Assembly: GCF_001553955.1 (NCBI RefSeq)
Contig: NZ_CP014234.1
Location: forward strand, 1,736,001-1,800,000
Direction of reading: 5' to 3'
DNA length: 64,000 bases
From: Moraxella osloensis
GTDB taxonomy: Bacteria > Pseudomonadota > Gammaproteobacteria > Pseudomonadales > Moraxellaceae
The position numbers were made by a program, and so were the translations under genes. Position 1 is the stretch's first letter. Each line of letters begins with the position of its first letter. The notes beneath the pieces are model-generated. The model had not been told where the DNA came from. It searched no databases and worked only from the letters and a program-made list of their open reading frames with translations. This document shows, piece by piece, positions 9,016-19,510 of this stretch.

Positions 9016-11108
9016 GATTGGCTGCCCGTATCAAGTTTTAACAGTTCATCGCCATCGGATACCAAATCACCTGCTTTGAACAGTAACTCTGCCACCGTAC
9101 CATCAGCCGGGGCATTGATGGTATGCTCAATTTTCATCGCTTCAATCACTGCCAAGGCTTGACCTTTTTTCACTTCATCGCCCACATTGACCCGAAACGC
9201 CACCACTTGACCTGGCATGGGCGATTTTAGGCTGCCGCCATCTTGGGCTTCCTCACCCACATGCGCCATGCTATCCACCAAGGTAATAGTATCGCTGGCA
9301 TGATTTGAGAACACATATACTTGCTCATGTTGTCGCCATGCCTGCATCTGTTGGCGCTTACCGGCTGTTTCTCCGTCACTTAGCCATAGCGTAAAAGTAT
9401 CATCGACAGTGGGCAAATAACGAACATCGCCTTGATAGATGGGCGTGACAACGTCCGCGCCTTGTTTTTCGGTTTTGGCAATGGTGTTAATCGTTAGATG
9501 AAATGCTTGTTCCTTGGCTTGCTCGTTAAGTTGGCTGATAACCGCACGCAATGGCTTATCGTGATACACCAACTCAAACGGACGCGCATACTGGCTATAC
9601 GCGCGCCATGCGTCAGTTTTGCTAAATGGGTCGTGGTTTTGGGTTTGCGCTTCTTGGGCAAGCTCGTTGACAATCGCGGTGGCTACCAGCCAAGGTAGTT
9701 CACCACGCAGCTGACCAAACAGTACGTCTTTTTCACGTTCAATCAATGCGGTATCAAGATTGGCATGTTTGAACGAATCTGATTGCACCACGTGACGCAA
9801 AAACGCCACGTTGTTAGGCAGACCGACAATACGGGTTTCTGCCAAGGCTTGGTCTAGCTTGGCAAGCGCTTGCTCACGGGTTGGTGCATGGACGATGAGT
9901 TTGGCAATCATCGAGTCATAGTAAGGACTGATGACATCGCCTTCGCGTACACCATCATCTATACGCACATCTGACACCCTAAACTCGCTGTGAGTTGGCG
10001 TGCGGTAAACGTTTAGCGTACCTGTGGCGGGCAAGAAATTGTTGTCTGGGTTTTCAGCATTGATACGTGCTTCAATCGCATGACCGTTGATGGTCAAGTC
10101 TGCTTGTTGTTTTGGCAACGGCTCGCCGCTGGCAACACGCAGTTGCCACTCGACCAGGTCAGTACCGGTAATGGCTTCAGTGACGGGATGCTCAACTTGC
10201 AGGCGCGTGTTCATTTCCATAAAGTAGAAATTCATGCCGCCAAATTTATCTTCGGGCGAACACTCACGTTGCTCTACGATAAATTCAACCGTACCCGCCC
10301 CCACATAATTGACCGCTTTTGCCGCCGCGATCGCTGCCGCGCCCATCGCTTCACGCATTGCCACGCTGACACCGGGGGCAGGGGCTTCTTCGAGCACTTT
10401 TTGGTGGCGGCGCTGTACCGAACAATCACGCTCAAATAAATACACATAGTTGCCGTGGCTGTCGCCAAAGACTTGAATTTCAATATGACGCGGACGCAGG
10501 GCGTATTTTTCAATCAATACGCTATCATTGCCAAAGCTGCTAATGGCTTCACGTTGACATGAGCCCAAGGCGTCAATAAAGTCTTCGGTTTTTTCAACTA
10601 ACCGCATGCCTTTGCCGCCACCACCAGAGCTGGCTTTGATTAGCACAGGGTAGCCAATTTTGTCGGCCTCGCTATGCAAAAACTCAGGGTCTTGGTTGGT
10701 GCCATGATACCCTGGAATGAGTGGTACATTGGCAGCTTCCATCAAGCGTTTGGACTCGGCTTTCAGACCCATGGCGGTGATGGCAGACGCAGGGGGACCG
10801 ATAAACACCAAACCCGCATCCACGCACGCTTGGGCAAATTCGTCGTTTTCACTCAAAAACCCGTAGCCTGGGTGAATCGCTTGTGCGCCTGTCTGCTTGG
10901 CAGCCTCCAAAATGCGCTCCCAACGCAGGTAGCTGTCTTTGGGCGCAGAGCCGCCTATATAAACGGCTTCATCACACACGGCTACGTGCTTGGCAAAGCG
11001 GTCAGCATCTGAATATACCGCAACGGTACGCACGCCCAGTTTTTTGGCGGTGGCTGCCACGCGGCAAGCAATCTCACCACGGTTGGCTATTAAGATTTTT
11101 GAAAACAT
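9012..11108 (-). CDS. liuD: Methylcrotonyl-CoA carboxylase, biotin-carrying alpha subunit
   Basis: A 698-aa subunit with biotin carboxylase N-terminal (ATP-grasp with the GGGGKGMR glycine loop) and a C-terminal biotinyl domain. The biotin lysine is in EAMKIEH, near residue 659. With LiuB it carboxylates 3-methylcrotonyl-CoA to 3-methylglutaconyl-CoA. Length and domain order are normal. The start has AAGGGA 7 bases upstream. Assignment to MCC rather than other acyl-CoA carboxylases comes mainly from the gene neighbourhood. Confidence 0.93.
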   Translation of the reverse strand: MFSKILIANRGEIACRVAATAKKLGVRTVAVYSDADRFAKHVAVCDEAVYIGGSAPKDSYLRWERILEAAKQTGAQAIHPGYGFLSENDEFAQACVDAGLVFIGPPASAITAMGLKAESKRLMEAANVPLIPGYHGTNQDPEFLHSEADKIGYPVLIKASSGGGGKGMRLVEKTEDFIDALGSCQREAISSFGNDSVLIEKYALRPRHIEIQVFGDSHGNYVYLFERDCSVQRRHQKVLEEAPAPGVSVAMREAMGAAAIAAAKAVNYVGAGTVEFIVEQRECSPEDKFGGMNFYFMEMNTRLQVEHPVTEAITGTDLVEWQLRVASGEPLPKQQADLTINGHAIEARINAENPDNNFLPATGTLNVYRTPTHSEFRVSDVRIDDGVREGDVISPYYDSMIAKLIVHAPTREQALAKLDQALAETRIVGLPNNVAFLRHVVQSDSFKHANLDTALIEREKDVLFGQLRGELPWLVATAIVNELAQEAQTQNHDPFSKTDAWRAYSQYARPFELVYHDKPLRAVISQLNEQAKEQAFHLTINTIAKTEKQGADVVTPIYQGDVRYLPTVDDTFTLWLSDGETAGKRQQMQAWRQHEQVYVFSNHASDTITLVDSMAHVGEEAQDGGSLKSPMPGQVVAFRVNVGDEVKKGQALAVIEAMKIEHTINAPADGTVAELLFKAGDLVSDGDELLKLDTGSQS

Positions 11109-11202
11109 AATCGTCCCTTTTTATTTTTTCAACACCGCATCACCGCGGATCTAACTTGGTATTCTGATATAATTTAACTTATAAAACCTAGCTTTTTACC
11201 CC

Positions 11203-11258
11203 AGTCATTTGGGCTCAGTTATTTTAGCCCAGTTATTTTGGCTCAGTCATTCAAGCCA
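11203..11258. repeat. Four 14-bp tandem repeats across the liuC stop codon
   Basis: Units begin at 11203, 11217, 11231 and 11245, with consensus AGTTATTTTGGCTC. Units 2 and 3 differ at two positions, and the outer units are more diverged. The last unit encodes the final residues of liuC, and the rest lie between liuC and liuD. Confidence 0.7.
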
Positions 11259-12041
11259 GCTTGGTTGACGTTTTTGCAAGAATGACTGTACGCCTTCTTT
11301 ACCCTCGGCGGATGCACGAATATCGGCAATGCCTGCAACAGTATCTTTGATTAACTGCTCGTTAATCTCGGCATATGCCACATCTTGCACCAGTTTTTTA
11401 CACACCTTGACAGCATTTGGGCTGGCGTTAACCAAGTGTTTGACCAAATTATCAAGGCTTTGTGTAAACTCTTCTTCATCCACTCGCTCATGGATAAAAC
11501 CGATTTTTTTGGCTTCTTTGGCATCAAATACTTCAGCGGTTAAGAAGTACCGATGCGCGGCTCTTGCACCCATCGCACGAATCACATACGGGCTAATGGT
11601 CGCAGGAATCAAGCCAAGTTTGACTTCACTTAAGCAAAAATTGGCGTTTTTGACGCTAATGGCGATATCACAAGCCGCAACCAGACCCATACCACCGGCA
11701 TACACATCGCCTTGAATGGCAGCGACGGTGGGTTTTGGGCAGTGATAGATGGTCGCTAGCATTTGCGCAAGCTTGCCAGCATCTGCCAAGTTTTCATCGT
11801 GGCTATAATCCGCCATCGCGCGCATCCAGTTTAGGTCTGCCCCGGCACAGAAGGCTTTGCCATTGGCAGTCAATACCACCGCACGCACCTCGTCTTGCTC
11901 AGCGCAAAATTGAAACACATCGGTCAGTTCTTGGATGACATCGTCATTAAAGGCATTGCGTTTGTCTGGGCGGTTGAGGGTAATGGTCGCTACGTGCTGG
12001 TCAATGTCTAACAGTAGGCTGTCATAAGTTGGTAATTTCAT
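11247..12041 (-). CDS. liuC: Methylglutaconyl-CoA hydratase (enoyl-CoA hydratase family)
   Basis: A crotonase-fold protein (~264 aa) expected to hydrate 3-methylglutaconyl-CoA to HMG-CoA. Visible signatures are LNRPDKRNAFND, the first oxyanion-hole segment GKAFCAGADLNWM and the second, GDVYAGGMGLVAACDIAI. I choose the ATG at 12041 because AAGGAAAAACACG lies just upstream. A longer frame reaching 12200 would add ~53 residues with no homology-like content. It lies between liuB and liuD. Confidence 0.92.
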   Translation of the reverse strand: MKLPTYDSLLLDIDQHVATITLNRPDKRNAFNDDVIQELTDVFQFCAEQDEVRAVVLTANGKAFCAGADLNWMRAMADYSHDENLADAGKLAQMLATIYHCPKPTVAAIQGDVYAGGMGLVAACDIAISVKNANFCLSEVKLGLIPATISPYVIRAMGARAAHRYFLTAEVFDAKEAKKIGFIHERVDEEEFTQSLDNLVKHLVNASPNAVKVCKKLVQDVAYAEINEQLIKDTVAGIADIRASAEGKEGVQSFLQKRQPSWLE

Positions 12042-12144
12042 CGTGTTTTTCCTTTTTTTTGTTGGGTAATGTGGGAGTATTTTTGATGCTTGCTCAATTA
12101 AGATAGAACAAATAACCAAGACTTCCGATTTTACACGCTGAAAA

Positions 12145-13761
12145 TTACATTCTAAATACACCAAAGGTGGTGTCTTCAATCGGTGCGTTGTAGGCCGCAC
12201 TTAATCCGAGTGCCAATACTTGACGGGTATCGGCTGGGTCAATCACGCCATCATCCCACAGTCTAGCCGAGGCATAATACGGATGACCTTGCTCATCAAA
12301 TTGCTGACGTACTGGCGCTTTGAACGCTTCTTCGTCCTCGCTTGACCAGTGCTCACCTTTAGCATGGTATTGGCTGCGTTTGACCGTTGCTAATACCGAC
12401 GCGGCTTGCTCGCCACCCATCACCGAGATACGTGCATTAGGCCACATCCACAAGAAACGTGGACTATACGCACGACCACACATACCGTAGTTACCCGCGC
12501 CGAATGAGCCGCCGACAATCACGGTAAACTTCGGCACTTTGGCATTGGCAACTGCCATGACCATTTTGGCACCATGACGGGCAATCCCTTCATTTTCGTA
12601 TTTGCGCCCCACCATAAAGCCTGTGATATTTTGCAGAAACACCAGCGGAATTTTACGTTTGCAGCATAGCTCGATAAAATGGGTGGCTTTTTGCGCTGAT
12701 TCGCTAAATAAAATACCGTTGTTAGCGATAATACCCACTGGCATACCTTCAATATGGGCAAAACCACACACCAGCGTCGTGCCAAAGCGTGCTTTAAACT
12801 CATCAAACTCACTGCCATCGACAATGCGAGCGATAATTTCGCGGATATCAAAGGGCTTACGGGTGTCAGTTGGGATGATACCGTACAATTCTTTGGCGTC
12901 GTATTTGGGTGGACGCGGGGTTTTTTGCGCGGTAGCGTGGTGGATGGGTGTTTTTTGTTGGTTTAAATTACCGATGATGTTGCGCGCTAGTGATAACGCG
13001 TGTAAATCGTTCTGGGCAAGGTGGTCAACCACGCCTGACAGACGGGTATGCACATCGCCACCGCCTAAGTCTTCGGCGGTCACTTCTTCACCTGTGGCAG
13101 CTTTGACCAGCGGCGGACCACCCAAAAAAATCGTCCCTTGATCTTTGACGATAATCGACTCGTCACTCATGGCGGGCACATAGGCACCACCTGCAGTACA
13201 GCTACCCATGACAACGGCGATTTGGGGTATGCCTTCGGCGCTCATATTGGCTTGGTTAAAAAAGATACGACCAAAGTGGTCTTTATCTGGGAATACTTCA
13301 TCTTGGTTGGGTAAGTTTGCGCCGCCAGAGTCCACCAAATAGATACATGGCAAGCGGTTTTCTCGCGCGATTTCTTGCGCCCGTAAATGTTTTTTGACCG
13401 TCATCGGGTAGTAAGTGCCGCCTTTGACGGTGGCATCGTTACACACAATCATACAGTCAATACCAGCGACACGACCAATGCCAGCAATCACCCCTGCGGC
13501 AGGGATATCGGCATCATACATGCCGTACGCTGCCATCGGTGAGACTTCTAAAAATGGCGTACCAGCATCTAGCAAGCGCTCGACACGTTCACGTGGCAAT
13601 AGCTTACCCCGAGCCACATGTTTGGCGCGTGCAGACTTAGAGCCGCCCTGAGCAATGACCGCAAGTTTGGCTTTGAGGTCATCAACGATAGTTTGCATGG
13701 CAGCGGCATTGGCTTGAAACTCCGCGCCATTTGGGCTTAATTTACTTTGGATAACCGTCAT
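12145..13761 (-). CDS. liuB: Methylcrotonyl-CoA carboxylase, carboxyltransferase beta subunit
   Basis: A ~538-aa carboxyltransferase subunit that transfers CO2 from biotin on LiuD to 3-methylcrotonyl-CoA. Typical blocks are the N-terminal [18 protein letters not shown], the oxyanion-hole [16 protein letters not shown] and the C-terminal [20 protein letters not shown]. The chosen start (13761) has AGGA six bases upstream, and the in-frame alternative is at 13782. It is the second gene of the operon. Confidence 0.93.
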   Translation of the reverse strand: MTVIQSKLSPNGAEFQANAAAMQTIVDDLKAKLAVIAQGGSKSARAKHVARGKLLPRERVERLLDAGTPFLEVSPMAAYGMYDADIPAAGVIAGIGRVAGIDCMIVCNDATVKGGTYYPMTVKKHLRAQEIARENRLPCIYLVDSGGANLPNQDEVFPDKDHFGRIFFNQANMSAEGIPQIAVVMGSCTAGGAYVPAMSDESIIVKDQGTIFLGGPPLVKAATGEEVTAEDLGGGDVHTRLSGVVDHLAQNDLHALSLARNIIGNLNQQKTPIHHATAQKTPRPPKYDAKELYGIIPTDTRKPFDIREIIARIVDGSEFDEFKARFGTTLVCGFAHIEGMPVGIIANNGILFSESAQKATHFIELCCKRKIPLVFLQNITGFMVGRKYENEGIARHGAKMVMAVANAKVPKFTVIVGGSFGAGNYGMCGRAYSPRFLWMWPNARISVMGGEQAASVLATVKRSQYHAKGEHWSSEDEEAFKAPVRQQFDEQGHPYYASARLWDDGVIDPADTRQVLALGLSAAYNAPIEDTTFGVFRM

Positions 13762-13849
13762 TGTAAATCCTAATTCTGTCAAAGGGTGCAGCTAAATTGC
13801 TATCAGATGCCCCCTGTATTTATGTTAAGTTTTTGATGAAGTTGAAAAT

Positions 13850-15586
13850 TTAGAGTCCCAATTCTTGTGTCATGGCTTCCACGATTTTGAACTTTTGAAT
13901 TTTACCCGTGACGGTCATTGGGAACTCGTCGACAAACTTCATATAAGTCGGTACTTTATAGTGTGCGATGTGATCTTTACAAAAATCACGGATGTCTTGT
14001 TCGGTTAAGTTGCTGTCTTTTTTGGGGATAATCCAAGCGGCAAGGACTTCACCAAATTTCTTGTCGGGTACGCCCACGATTTGGACGTCACGGATTTTTG
14101 GGTGGCGATATAGGTAGTTTTCGATTTCAACAGGGTAAATGTTTTCACCACCGCGAATCACCATGTCTTTACTACGTCCGACGATTTTGACGTAGCCTTC
14201 TTCATCCATGGTTGCCAAGTCACCGGTATACATCCAGCCATCGACAATGGCTTCCGCCGTTTTATTGGTGTCATTCCAATAGCCGAGCATGATTGAGTAA
14301 CCTTTGGTACACAGCTCACCTGTCTCACCGATGCCAAGCGTTTCACCTGTTTCTGGGTTGACGATTTTGACTTCTAGGTTAGGCTGTACCAGACCTACGG
14401 TTGAGACTTGTTTTTCAAGTGGCGTGTGCTGGTTGGTTTGACAGGATACCGGCGATGTTTCAGTCATGCCATAGGCAATGGTGACTTCTTTCATGTGCAT
14501 TTGGTCAATCACGCGGCGCATGACCTCAATCGGACAACTTGAGCCTGCCATGATGCCGGTACGCAAAGTCGATAAGTCATAATTGGCAAAGTCTGGGTGG
14601 TCAAGCTCGGCGATAAACATGGTCGGTACCCCATGCAGACCTGTGCATTGTTCTTTTTGCACGGTTTCAAGTACGGTGATGGGGTCAAAGCCATCATTGG
14701 GATACACAATGGTGCCACCGTGGGTCAAGATAGCAAGGTTGCCCAGTACCATGCCAAAACAGTGGTAGAGCGGTACGGGGATACACAAACGGTCATCGGC
14801 AGTGAGGTTCATGGCTTCACCGATGAAATAACCGTTGTTTAAAATATTGCGGTGGGTAAGCGTCGCGCCTTTGGGCGTGCCTGTGGTGCCACTGGTAAAT
14901 TGGATATTGATGGGGTTATTGGGGTTGAGCTTTTTGGCACGTTCCGCCACTGCCGGATCATCGGCATCGCCTTCAGCAATCCATGCTGAGAATTTTTGCA
15001 TATAGCTAAAATCCTCAGTGGACTCTGGGCTATCAATCCAGATGACCCGTTTGAGATTGGGTAATTGCACGAGCTCTAAATTGTGGTAACTTTGGTGACG
15101 CGCTTCAGGGGCAAGCTCTTGAAGCATCACGGCATAGTCGCTAGATCTGAAGTGACGCATCAATACCAGCACTTGGCAGTCGACTTTGTTAATGGCGTAT
15201 TCAAGCTCGAAGATACGATAAGCGGGGTTGATGTTGACCAGTATGATACCGGCTTTGGCAGTCGCCAATTGCATGATGACCCATTCAACATTGTTGTGTG
15301 ACCAAATACCCACGCGATCACCTTTTTGCAGACCCATACGAATCATGCTGCTGGCTAGCTGATTGACTTTACGCTGTAGCTGGCGGTAGGTGAGACGAAT
15401 GTTTTGATGAGCAGAAATTAAGGCGTCTTTATCGGGGTGTTGTTCCACCATCTGATCGAAAAAATCACCAATGGTCAATTCTATCAGTGGTGTGACCGGT
15501 CCTTTATCATAGCTTTGGGTGAGTGGGGCGTTGGCAGACTTCGCACCCATTACGATGCGTGGCAGGGTTAGCACGTCTTTGGTCAT
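13850..15586 (-). CDS. AMP-binding acyl-CoA synthetase of the liu operon
   Basis: A 578-aa ANL-superfamily ligase that activates a carboxylic acid via an acyl-adenylate. The P-loop is [12 protein letters not shown] (~229-240), the A5 motif is AYGMTETSP, the A7/A8 hinge region is [23 protein letters not shown], and the C-terminal lysine motif is [10 protein letters not shown]. As first gene of the liu operon it may activate isovalerate or a related branched acid, but that is inferred from position. The start is supported by AAGGATGCTACC directly upstream. Confidence 0.88.
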   Translation of the reverse strand: MTKDVLTLPRIVMGAKSANAPLTQSYDKGPVTPLIELTIGDFFDQMVEQHPDKDALISAHQNIRLTYRQLQRKVNQLASSMIRMGLQKGDRVGIWSHNNVEWVIMQLATAKAGIILVNINPAYRIFELEYAINKVDCQVLVLMRHFRSSDYAVMLQELAPEARHQSYHNLELVQLPNLKRVIWIDSPESTEDFSYMQKFSAWIAEGDADDPAVAERAKKLNPNNPINIQFTSGTTGTPKGATLTHRNILNNGYFIGEAMNLTADDRLCIPVPLYHCFGMVLGNLAILTHGGTIVYPNDGFDPITVLETVQKEQCTGLHGVPTMFIAELDHPDFANYDLSTLRTGIMAGSSCPIEVMRRVIDQMHMKEVTIAYGMTETSPVSCQTNQHTPLEKQVSTVGLVQPNLEVKIVNPETGETLGIGETGELCTKGYSIMLGYWNDTNKTAEAIVDGWMYTGDLATMDEEGYVKIVGRSKDMVIRGGENIYPVEIENYLYRHPKIRDVQIVGVPDKKFGEVLAAWIIPKKDSNLTEQDIRDFCKDHIAHYKVPTYMKFVDEFPMTVTGKIQKFKIVEAMTQELGL

Positions 15587-15980
15587 GGTAGCATCCTTAC
15601 TATCGTGTCTTTTTATCGTGTTTTTTTAGCGTGTTTTTCTATCGTTTTTTTGGGGTGTTTACTAAAGGTATTGACGAAAGCTAGGGAAAACCTCGTGCTT
15701 ACCTGAGTAAAAAATTTTACCCACTGATTAATACCCAAGTATTCCTTGACTTAAAGTATTGTTATAACACTTGTTTTAATGCATTTTTTTAAAATTTTTA
15801 CCGTGTTTAACCATCAATATGTGACATATTAATCAATAAATTATGAACTTGTCAATCTAAAACGAGACAATCTTTATCGAAATAAAAATTATCTTTAGGC
15901 TAAAAAAATATTCAATAAATATTCCATAAATACTCAATGACACTTACTAGCGCTAACCTAGCCGATGATTTGGCTGACCA
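15587..15980. other. Intergenic leader of the liu operon with a T-rich 13-bp repeat
   Basis: No gene is visible. From 15602 there are four approximate 13-bp units of the form ATCGTGTTTTTTT (15602, 15615, 15628, 15641). The rest is AT-rich and should contain the operon promoter on the minus strand. No LiuR-type regulator gene is adjacent, and I could not identify a convincing operator. Confidence 0.45.
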
Positions 15981-16026
15981 TAAAAAAACCCATCTCACTA
16001 TGTCTCACTATGAAAGATGGGTTCTA
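15981..16026 (-). terminator. Terminator of the small lipoprotein gene
   Basis: ACCCATCT (15988-15995) pairs with AGATGGGT (16015-16022). On the minus strand the stem is followed by a run of T. The loop contains a doubled CTCACTATG. Confidence 0.7.
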
Positions 16027-16052
16027 TACTCAACAGGGAAAAATGGGATAAA

Positions 16053-16448
16053 TTATTTTTCGCTATAGAGTTTGATGCCGGTAGCAAAGGGGCATTGTTT
16101 TAGGCGAGCGGCTTGTAGCATCGCATCACGTTGTCCCATAGCAATCGATAGATTATGACGGTTGCCGCCATTGATTGAGCCTAAACCGACACTCACGGTA
16201 GGATAAATACCATGGCGATTGCCCGATACACCAATCCCAATGCCTGAAGCCTGCAAACCGGTGCGCTGGTTGGCATTGGCATCAATGTATTGATTGACGC
16301 GCGTGTACTCATTGGCAAGCGCAACACAGTCATAGCTTTGGTAATTGTTGGCGGATACGTATTCAGGGGTAGGCGTGGTCATACACCCTGTCAAACCTGC
16401 CGTAGTGGCAGTCGCTAAAAGTATTGAGATAGCTAATTTTTTCATCAT
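16053..16448 (-). CDS. Small lipoprotein of unknown function
   Basis: A 131-aa protein with a lipoprotein signal: positively charged MMKK, a hydrophobic stretch and lipobox LTGC at residues 19-22, so it should be anchored to a membrane. The mature part has a conserved-looking YDCVALANEYTRVNQYI segment and a glycine-rich middle. No function is recognised. Two adjacent ATGs are possible starts; GGGAG spaces better to the second (16445). It lies just downstream of the SirB2-like gene. Confidence 0.8.
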   Translation of the reverse strand: MMKKLAISILLATATTAGLTGCMTTPTPEYVSANNYQSYDCVALANEYTRVNQYIDANANQRTGLQASGIGIGVSGNRHGIYPTVSVGLGSINGGNRHNLSIAMGQRDAMLQAARLKQCPFATGIKLYSEK

Positions 16449-16477
16449 CCTACTCCCTTATCCTAATTGCTTTAGCC

Positions 16478-16843
16478 TTAAAATAGGTTGAGCGGTTTCA
16501 CAAATGCCAACGTCAAAATACCCATATAGGCAATAAAAGCAATCAACATACCTATTTTGGCTTGATTGGGCGTAGTGGTCTGGCGCGTGGCTTTGACAGT
16601 CGCTGATATGGCAACAATGAGTAACACTATCTTGGCAATCAACCAATGCGGTACTATACCTGCGCCAAATAATGGCATCGCTGTCACCGCGCCTGTCAAA
16701 ATCACCAAGGCATACATCACGTGGGCGCCGATTTTGGCAGATTTTGGCAAGCCTTGTCCTTTTGGTGCGGTAAATACCAACACAGCTTGCCACAAGAATA
16801 AGGCAATTAAAATCAATGCCATCAGCATATGTGCGTGTTTCAT
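16478..16843 (-). CDS. SirB2-family inner-membrane protein
   Basis: A 121-aa protein with about four hydrophobic helices separated by short loops (KGQGLPKSAKIGAHV, then ATRQTTTPNQAK). It resembles the SirB2/invasion-expression-regulator membrane family in size and layout. The biochemical role is unknown. The start is supported by AAGG eight bases upstream. It is followed 29 bp later by the lipoprotein gene on the same strand. Confidence 0.65.
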   Translation of the reverse strand: MKHAHMLMALILIALFLWQAVLVFTAPKGQGLPKSAKIGAHVMYALVILTGAVTAMPLFGAGIVPHWLIAKIVLLIVAISATVKATRQTTTPNQAKIGMLIAFIAYMGILTLAFVKPLNLF

Positions 16844-16943
16844 ACATCAACCTTTTTTATCATAATATAGCGTAAATTAACGCAACGGGTCTGTGGGTTT
16901 AGCTTATTTTGACACTCTTTTTTATCATGTTACTTTTATCATG

Positions 16944-17279
16944 TTACCCTGCGTTTTGTCCCGCGCAATTGGGACTTTCGGGAGATTGCCCAATCGCTTG
17001 CCATTCTGCTTGTGTATAAGCATGAATTGAAAACGCGTGAATTTGCCCACCGCCTTGTGACAGTAACGCATGGATAAGTCCATACACCAACTGATGACGC
17101 TGTATCAAGCGTTTGCCTGCAAATGCCTCACTGACAATGGTCAGTTTAAAATGGGTTTCTTTGCCTTCAAAATAGCCAGCATGGCGCATCGACTCGTTTT
17201 CTAGCTGATAGACACTGGGCTGTAACGTTTGCAAACGCGCCGTCACGGCATCGGCAATCGGGGTAGCAAGTTGACTCAT
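16944..17279 (-). CDS. BolA-family protein
   Basis: A 111-aa BolA/IbaG-type protein. The core has the family pattern from the N-terminal helix through ESMRHAGYFEGKETHFKL to the helix-turn region RHQLVYGLIHALL, ending with the IHAFSIHAYTQAEW strand. Relatives work with monothiol glutaredoxins in iron-sulfur handling and also influence envelope and stress genes. The conserved late histidine (IHA) that can coordinate a cluster is present. Ribosome site GAGGACGAC precedes the ATG. Confidence 0.85.
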   Translation of the reverse strand: MSQLATPIADAVTARLQTLQPSVYQLENESMRHAGYFEGKETHFKLTIVSEAFAGKRLIQRHQLVYGLIHALLSQGGGQIHAFSIHAYTQAEWQAIGQSPESPNCAGQNAG

Positions 17280-17482
17280 GTCGTCCTCGGTTCACTGATT
17301 TTATTCATCAAAAATGGGTAGCCAATGACAAACCTAATTGGTCACCACTTACCGCTTTTTAGCCATTTTAGCACAGTTTTAAGGTAGCCTAATCTATCAA
17401 ATTGGTGCGACTGGCAAAAATAATCTTGTGTTAATACCGCTCAAATTTTCTCTATGTTTGATGACTCACTAGCTGCTATGAT

Positions 17483-17938
17483 TCACTTAGACCAATATAG
17501 CAAGGATAAAATCCCGGCGGCAATTAACGGACCGACCGCCACCCCGCGAAACAATACCACCCCTGCTACTGTGCCAATCATCAGCCCAGTGACCACATTG
17601 GGGTCAACTTTCATTAAATTCACCCCTCTTGCGCCCAGCCAAGTCACCAGCAATCCCACGGCGATGGCCAATAATGAGCGCCAACTAGCAAAAGAGGTCA
17701 TCAAGGCTTTGCTACTGACTTGCTCGGAGGCGATGGGCGCAATGACGGCAATGGTGAGCAGCAAAATACCCAAGTTGAGTCCATATTGCTGGATATAAGA
17801 AAAGATAGGTTGGTTGTGGGGTAAAAATTTGATGATAATCAGCGCAGTCGCACTGACCCAAATCGTGGGATTGTGCACAAAAACACCGCAGCCCAAAATG
17901 ACGAACAAGACTAGCAAATTAATATCAAGCTGATTCAT
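17483..17938 (-). CDS. DUF441 family membrane protein (YeaL-like)
   Basis: A 151-aa polytopic membrane protein with about four hydrophobic segments. The family marks [22 protein letters not shown] and the C-terminal [13 protein letters not shown] are clear. The function of the family is not established. It is a single gene with no obvious partner. Confidence 0.85.
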   Translation of the reverse strand: MNQLDINLLVLFVILGCGVFVHNPTIWVSATALIIIKFLPHNQPIFSYIQQYGLNLGILLLTIAVIAPIASEQVSSKALMTSFASWRSLLAIAVGLLVTWLGARGVNLMKVDPNVVTGLMIGTVAGVVLFRGVAVGPLIAAGILSLLYWSK

Positions 17939-18164
17939 GAATTTACCCTATAACTTTGACCAAACGCTTATTATGCCACTGACAAAGCCACTGTGCTGTT
18001 GAGATAGTTAAAAAACTTCAATCAATTGTTTTTTTTGACAACTTGTTAGGCTTGCTAGATAAATTGATGGGTAGGTAAATTGTTGGGTAAATTGATGGAC
18101 AATGGATAAGTGGATAAGTAACTTTTTAATCAACCCCATATTTTACCCACTAAATTTGCTCACT

Positions 18165-18200
18165 AAAAAAGCCAATATCAACTGAATATTGGCTTATAAA
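18165..18200 (-). terminator. Terminator of the M48 protease gene
   Basis: AGCCAATAT (18170-18178) pairs with ATATTGGCT (18186-18194), and six T residues follow on the minus strand. Confidence 0.75.
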
Positions 18201-18214
18201 ATACAAAGTTAAAA

Positions 18215-19039
18215 TTAACGGTAACGGCTTTGTTGGTACAATGGCATCACACGTGGCAATAATGATTGAATGGTGGCGATACGTGTTGAGCTCACCGGGT
18301 GAGTACTTAAAAACTGAGGTGGCTCGCCGCGACCACTCGCACTCTGCATTTTACGCCATAGGCTAATTGCTGCATTAGGGTCGTAACCTGCCCGTGCCAT
18401 CAACTCTAGCCCCATCAAATCAGCTTCCGTTTCTTGGGTACGGCTATGGGGACGTGAAATACCCAAATCCCCAGCTAAGCCTGCTAATTGTGTCTGACCT
18501 TGAGATAATCCTAAGACACTCGCGGCAATACCAATCCCTGTCTGGGTCGCCACCTCACGCGATAGACGCTCACGGGTATGCTCACGTAATGCATGCGCCA
18601 TCTCATGACCCATAATGGCAGCAATCTCAGCATCGGTTAGACTCAAACGATCGATAATCCCTGAGTAAAAGACAATTTTACCGCCGGGGAATACGTGCGC
18701 ATTAAGCTCATTACTTTTAATGACATGCACTTCCCACGGCCATTGTCTTGCATCGCTGCGATAGGCACCTGTCTGTGCAATCAAACGCTGAGAAATTTTC
18801 TGTAAACGTGCCAACTGTGCCGGATTGGTATCAAGCAGACCTTTGGCACGGGCAGCGGCAATTTCTTGTTGAAAAGCTTGATTAGAAAGTTGTTGCACTT
18901 GTTGGTCGGATACTACCAACAACTGATTACGGTCAACGCCAATCGCCCCCGTATCAGTAGTGGTTGAGCAACCGGTGGCACCTACTGCAATGACCGATGC
19001 CGCCAAACTTGACATCATGAGTTTTTTTGAAATTTTCAT
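18215..19039 (-). CDS. M48-family zinc metalloprotease, lipoprotein
   Basis: A 274-aa LoiP/YcaL-like peptidase. A lipoprotein signal ends in ATGC (C24), placing it in the periplasm attached to a membrane. The zinc motif is HEMAH at residues 145-149, followed by the third-ligand region SRPHSRTQETEADLMG. Members take part in outer-membrane protein quality control. I use the ATG at 19039, which begins the signal peptide and has GGAG upstream. The longer frame to 19075 would bury the signal. Confidence 0.88.
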   Translation of the reverse strand: MKISKKLMMSSLAASVIAVGATGCSTTTDTGAIGVDRNQLLVVSDQQVQQLSNQAFQQEIAAARAKGLLDTNPAQLARLQKISQRLIAQTGAYRSDARQWPWEVHVIKSNELNAHVFPGGKIVFYSGIIDRLSLTDAEIAAIMGHEMAHALREHTRERLSREVATQTGIGIAASVLGLSQGQTQLAGLAGDLGISRPHSRTQETEADLMGLELMARAGYDPNAAISLWRKMQSASGRGEPPQFLSTHPVSSTRIATIQSLLPRVMPLYQQSRYR

Positions 19040-19314
19040 CTTATCGTTATCTCCAAATACAGCAAAAAGGACCAAGAAAGTAGGAAGATTAAACGCATTA
19101 TAGCGAAGTCATTAAAAAACTATTTGCTGAGATTTGCAGTAATTGCGTAACGATAGATACGTAGTGTGTTTCAGAGTGTGATAAAACAAGCTAATAACTA
19201 TGGATAGAAAGGAAAAAATTAATAGAGAATAGACAGATAAAAAAGCTACTTTGCAATAAAAAAATAGTTAAAATTAAAAAAACGTATTTTTTTAAATTTT
19301 TTTTACAAAAACGC

Positions 19315-19342
19315 TTGACGCGGTGTCAAAAATCCTTATAAT
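19315..19342 (+). promoter_or_regulatory. Promoter of tRNA-Gly
   Basis: A sigma-70 promoter with -35 TTGACG (19315-19320), a 16-bp spacer and -10 TATAAT (19337-19342), preceded by an A/T-rich UP-like tract. The tRNA begins 53 bases after the -10. The rest of 19076-19395 holds no gene that I can see. Confidence 0.8.
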
Positions 19343-19395
19343 ACGCATCCACAACAACGCAACAAACATTCAAAATTGCTAGTTGACTACCTAAT

Positions 19396-19471
<76 letters not shown>

Positions 19472-19478
19472 AATTCAA

Positions 19479-19510
19479 GAAAGCCTAACTTAATAGTTAG
19501 GCTTTTTTAT
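19479..19510 (+). terminator. Terminator of tRNA-Gly
   Basis: AAGCCTAACT (19481-19490), loop TAAT, then AGTTAGGCTT (19495-19504) followed by a T run. Confidence 0.85.

Noticed and set aside
16458-16850. A 130-codon alternative frame over the SirB2-like gene
   Set aside because: The 121-aa frame has regular membrane helices and a ribosome site; the alternative has neither.
17454-17798. A plus-strand frame of 114 codons opposite the DUF441 gene
   Set aside because: It is a shadow of a clear membrane-protein gene and has no ribosome site or recognisable content.
18050-18120. Short TAAATTGATGGG-like repeats before the M48 terminator
   Set aside because: They are too diverged and short to support a specific feature.
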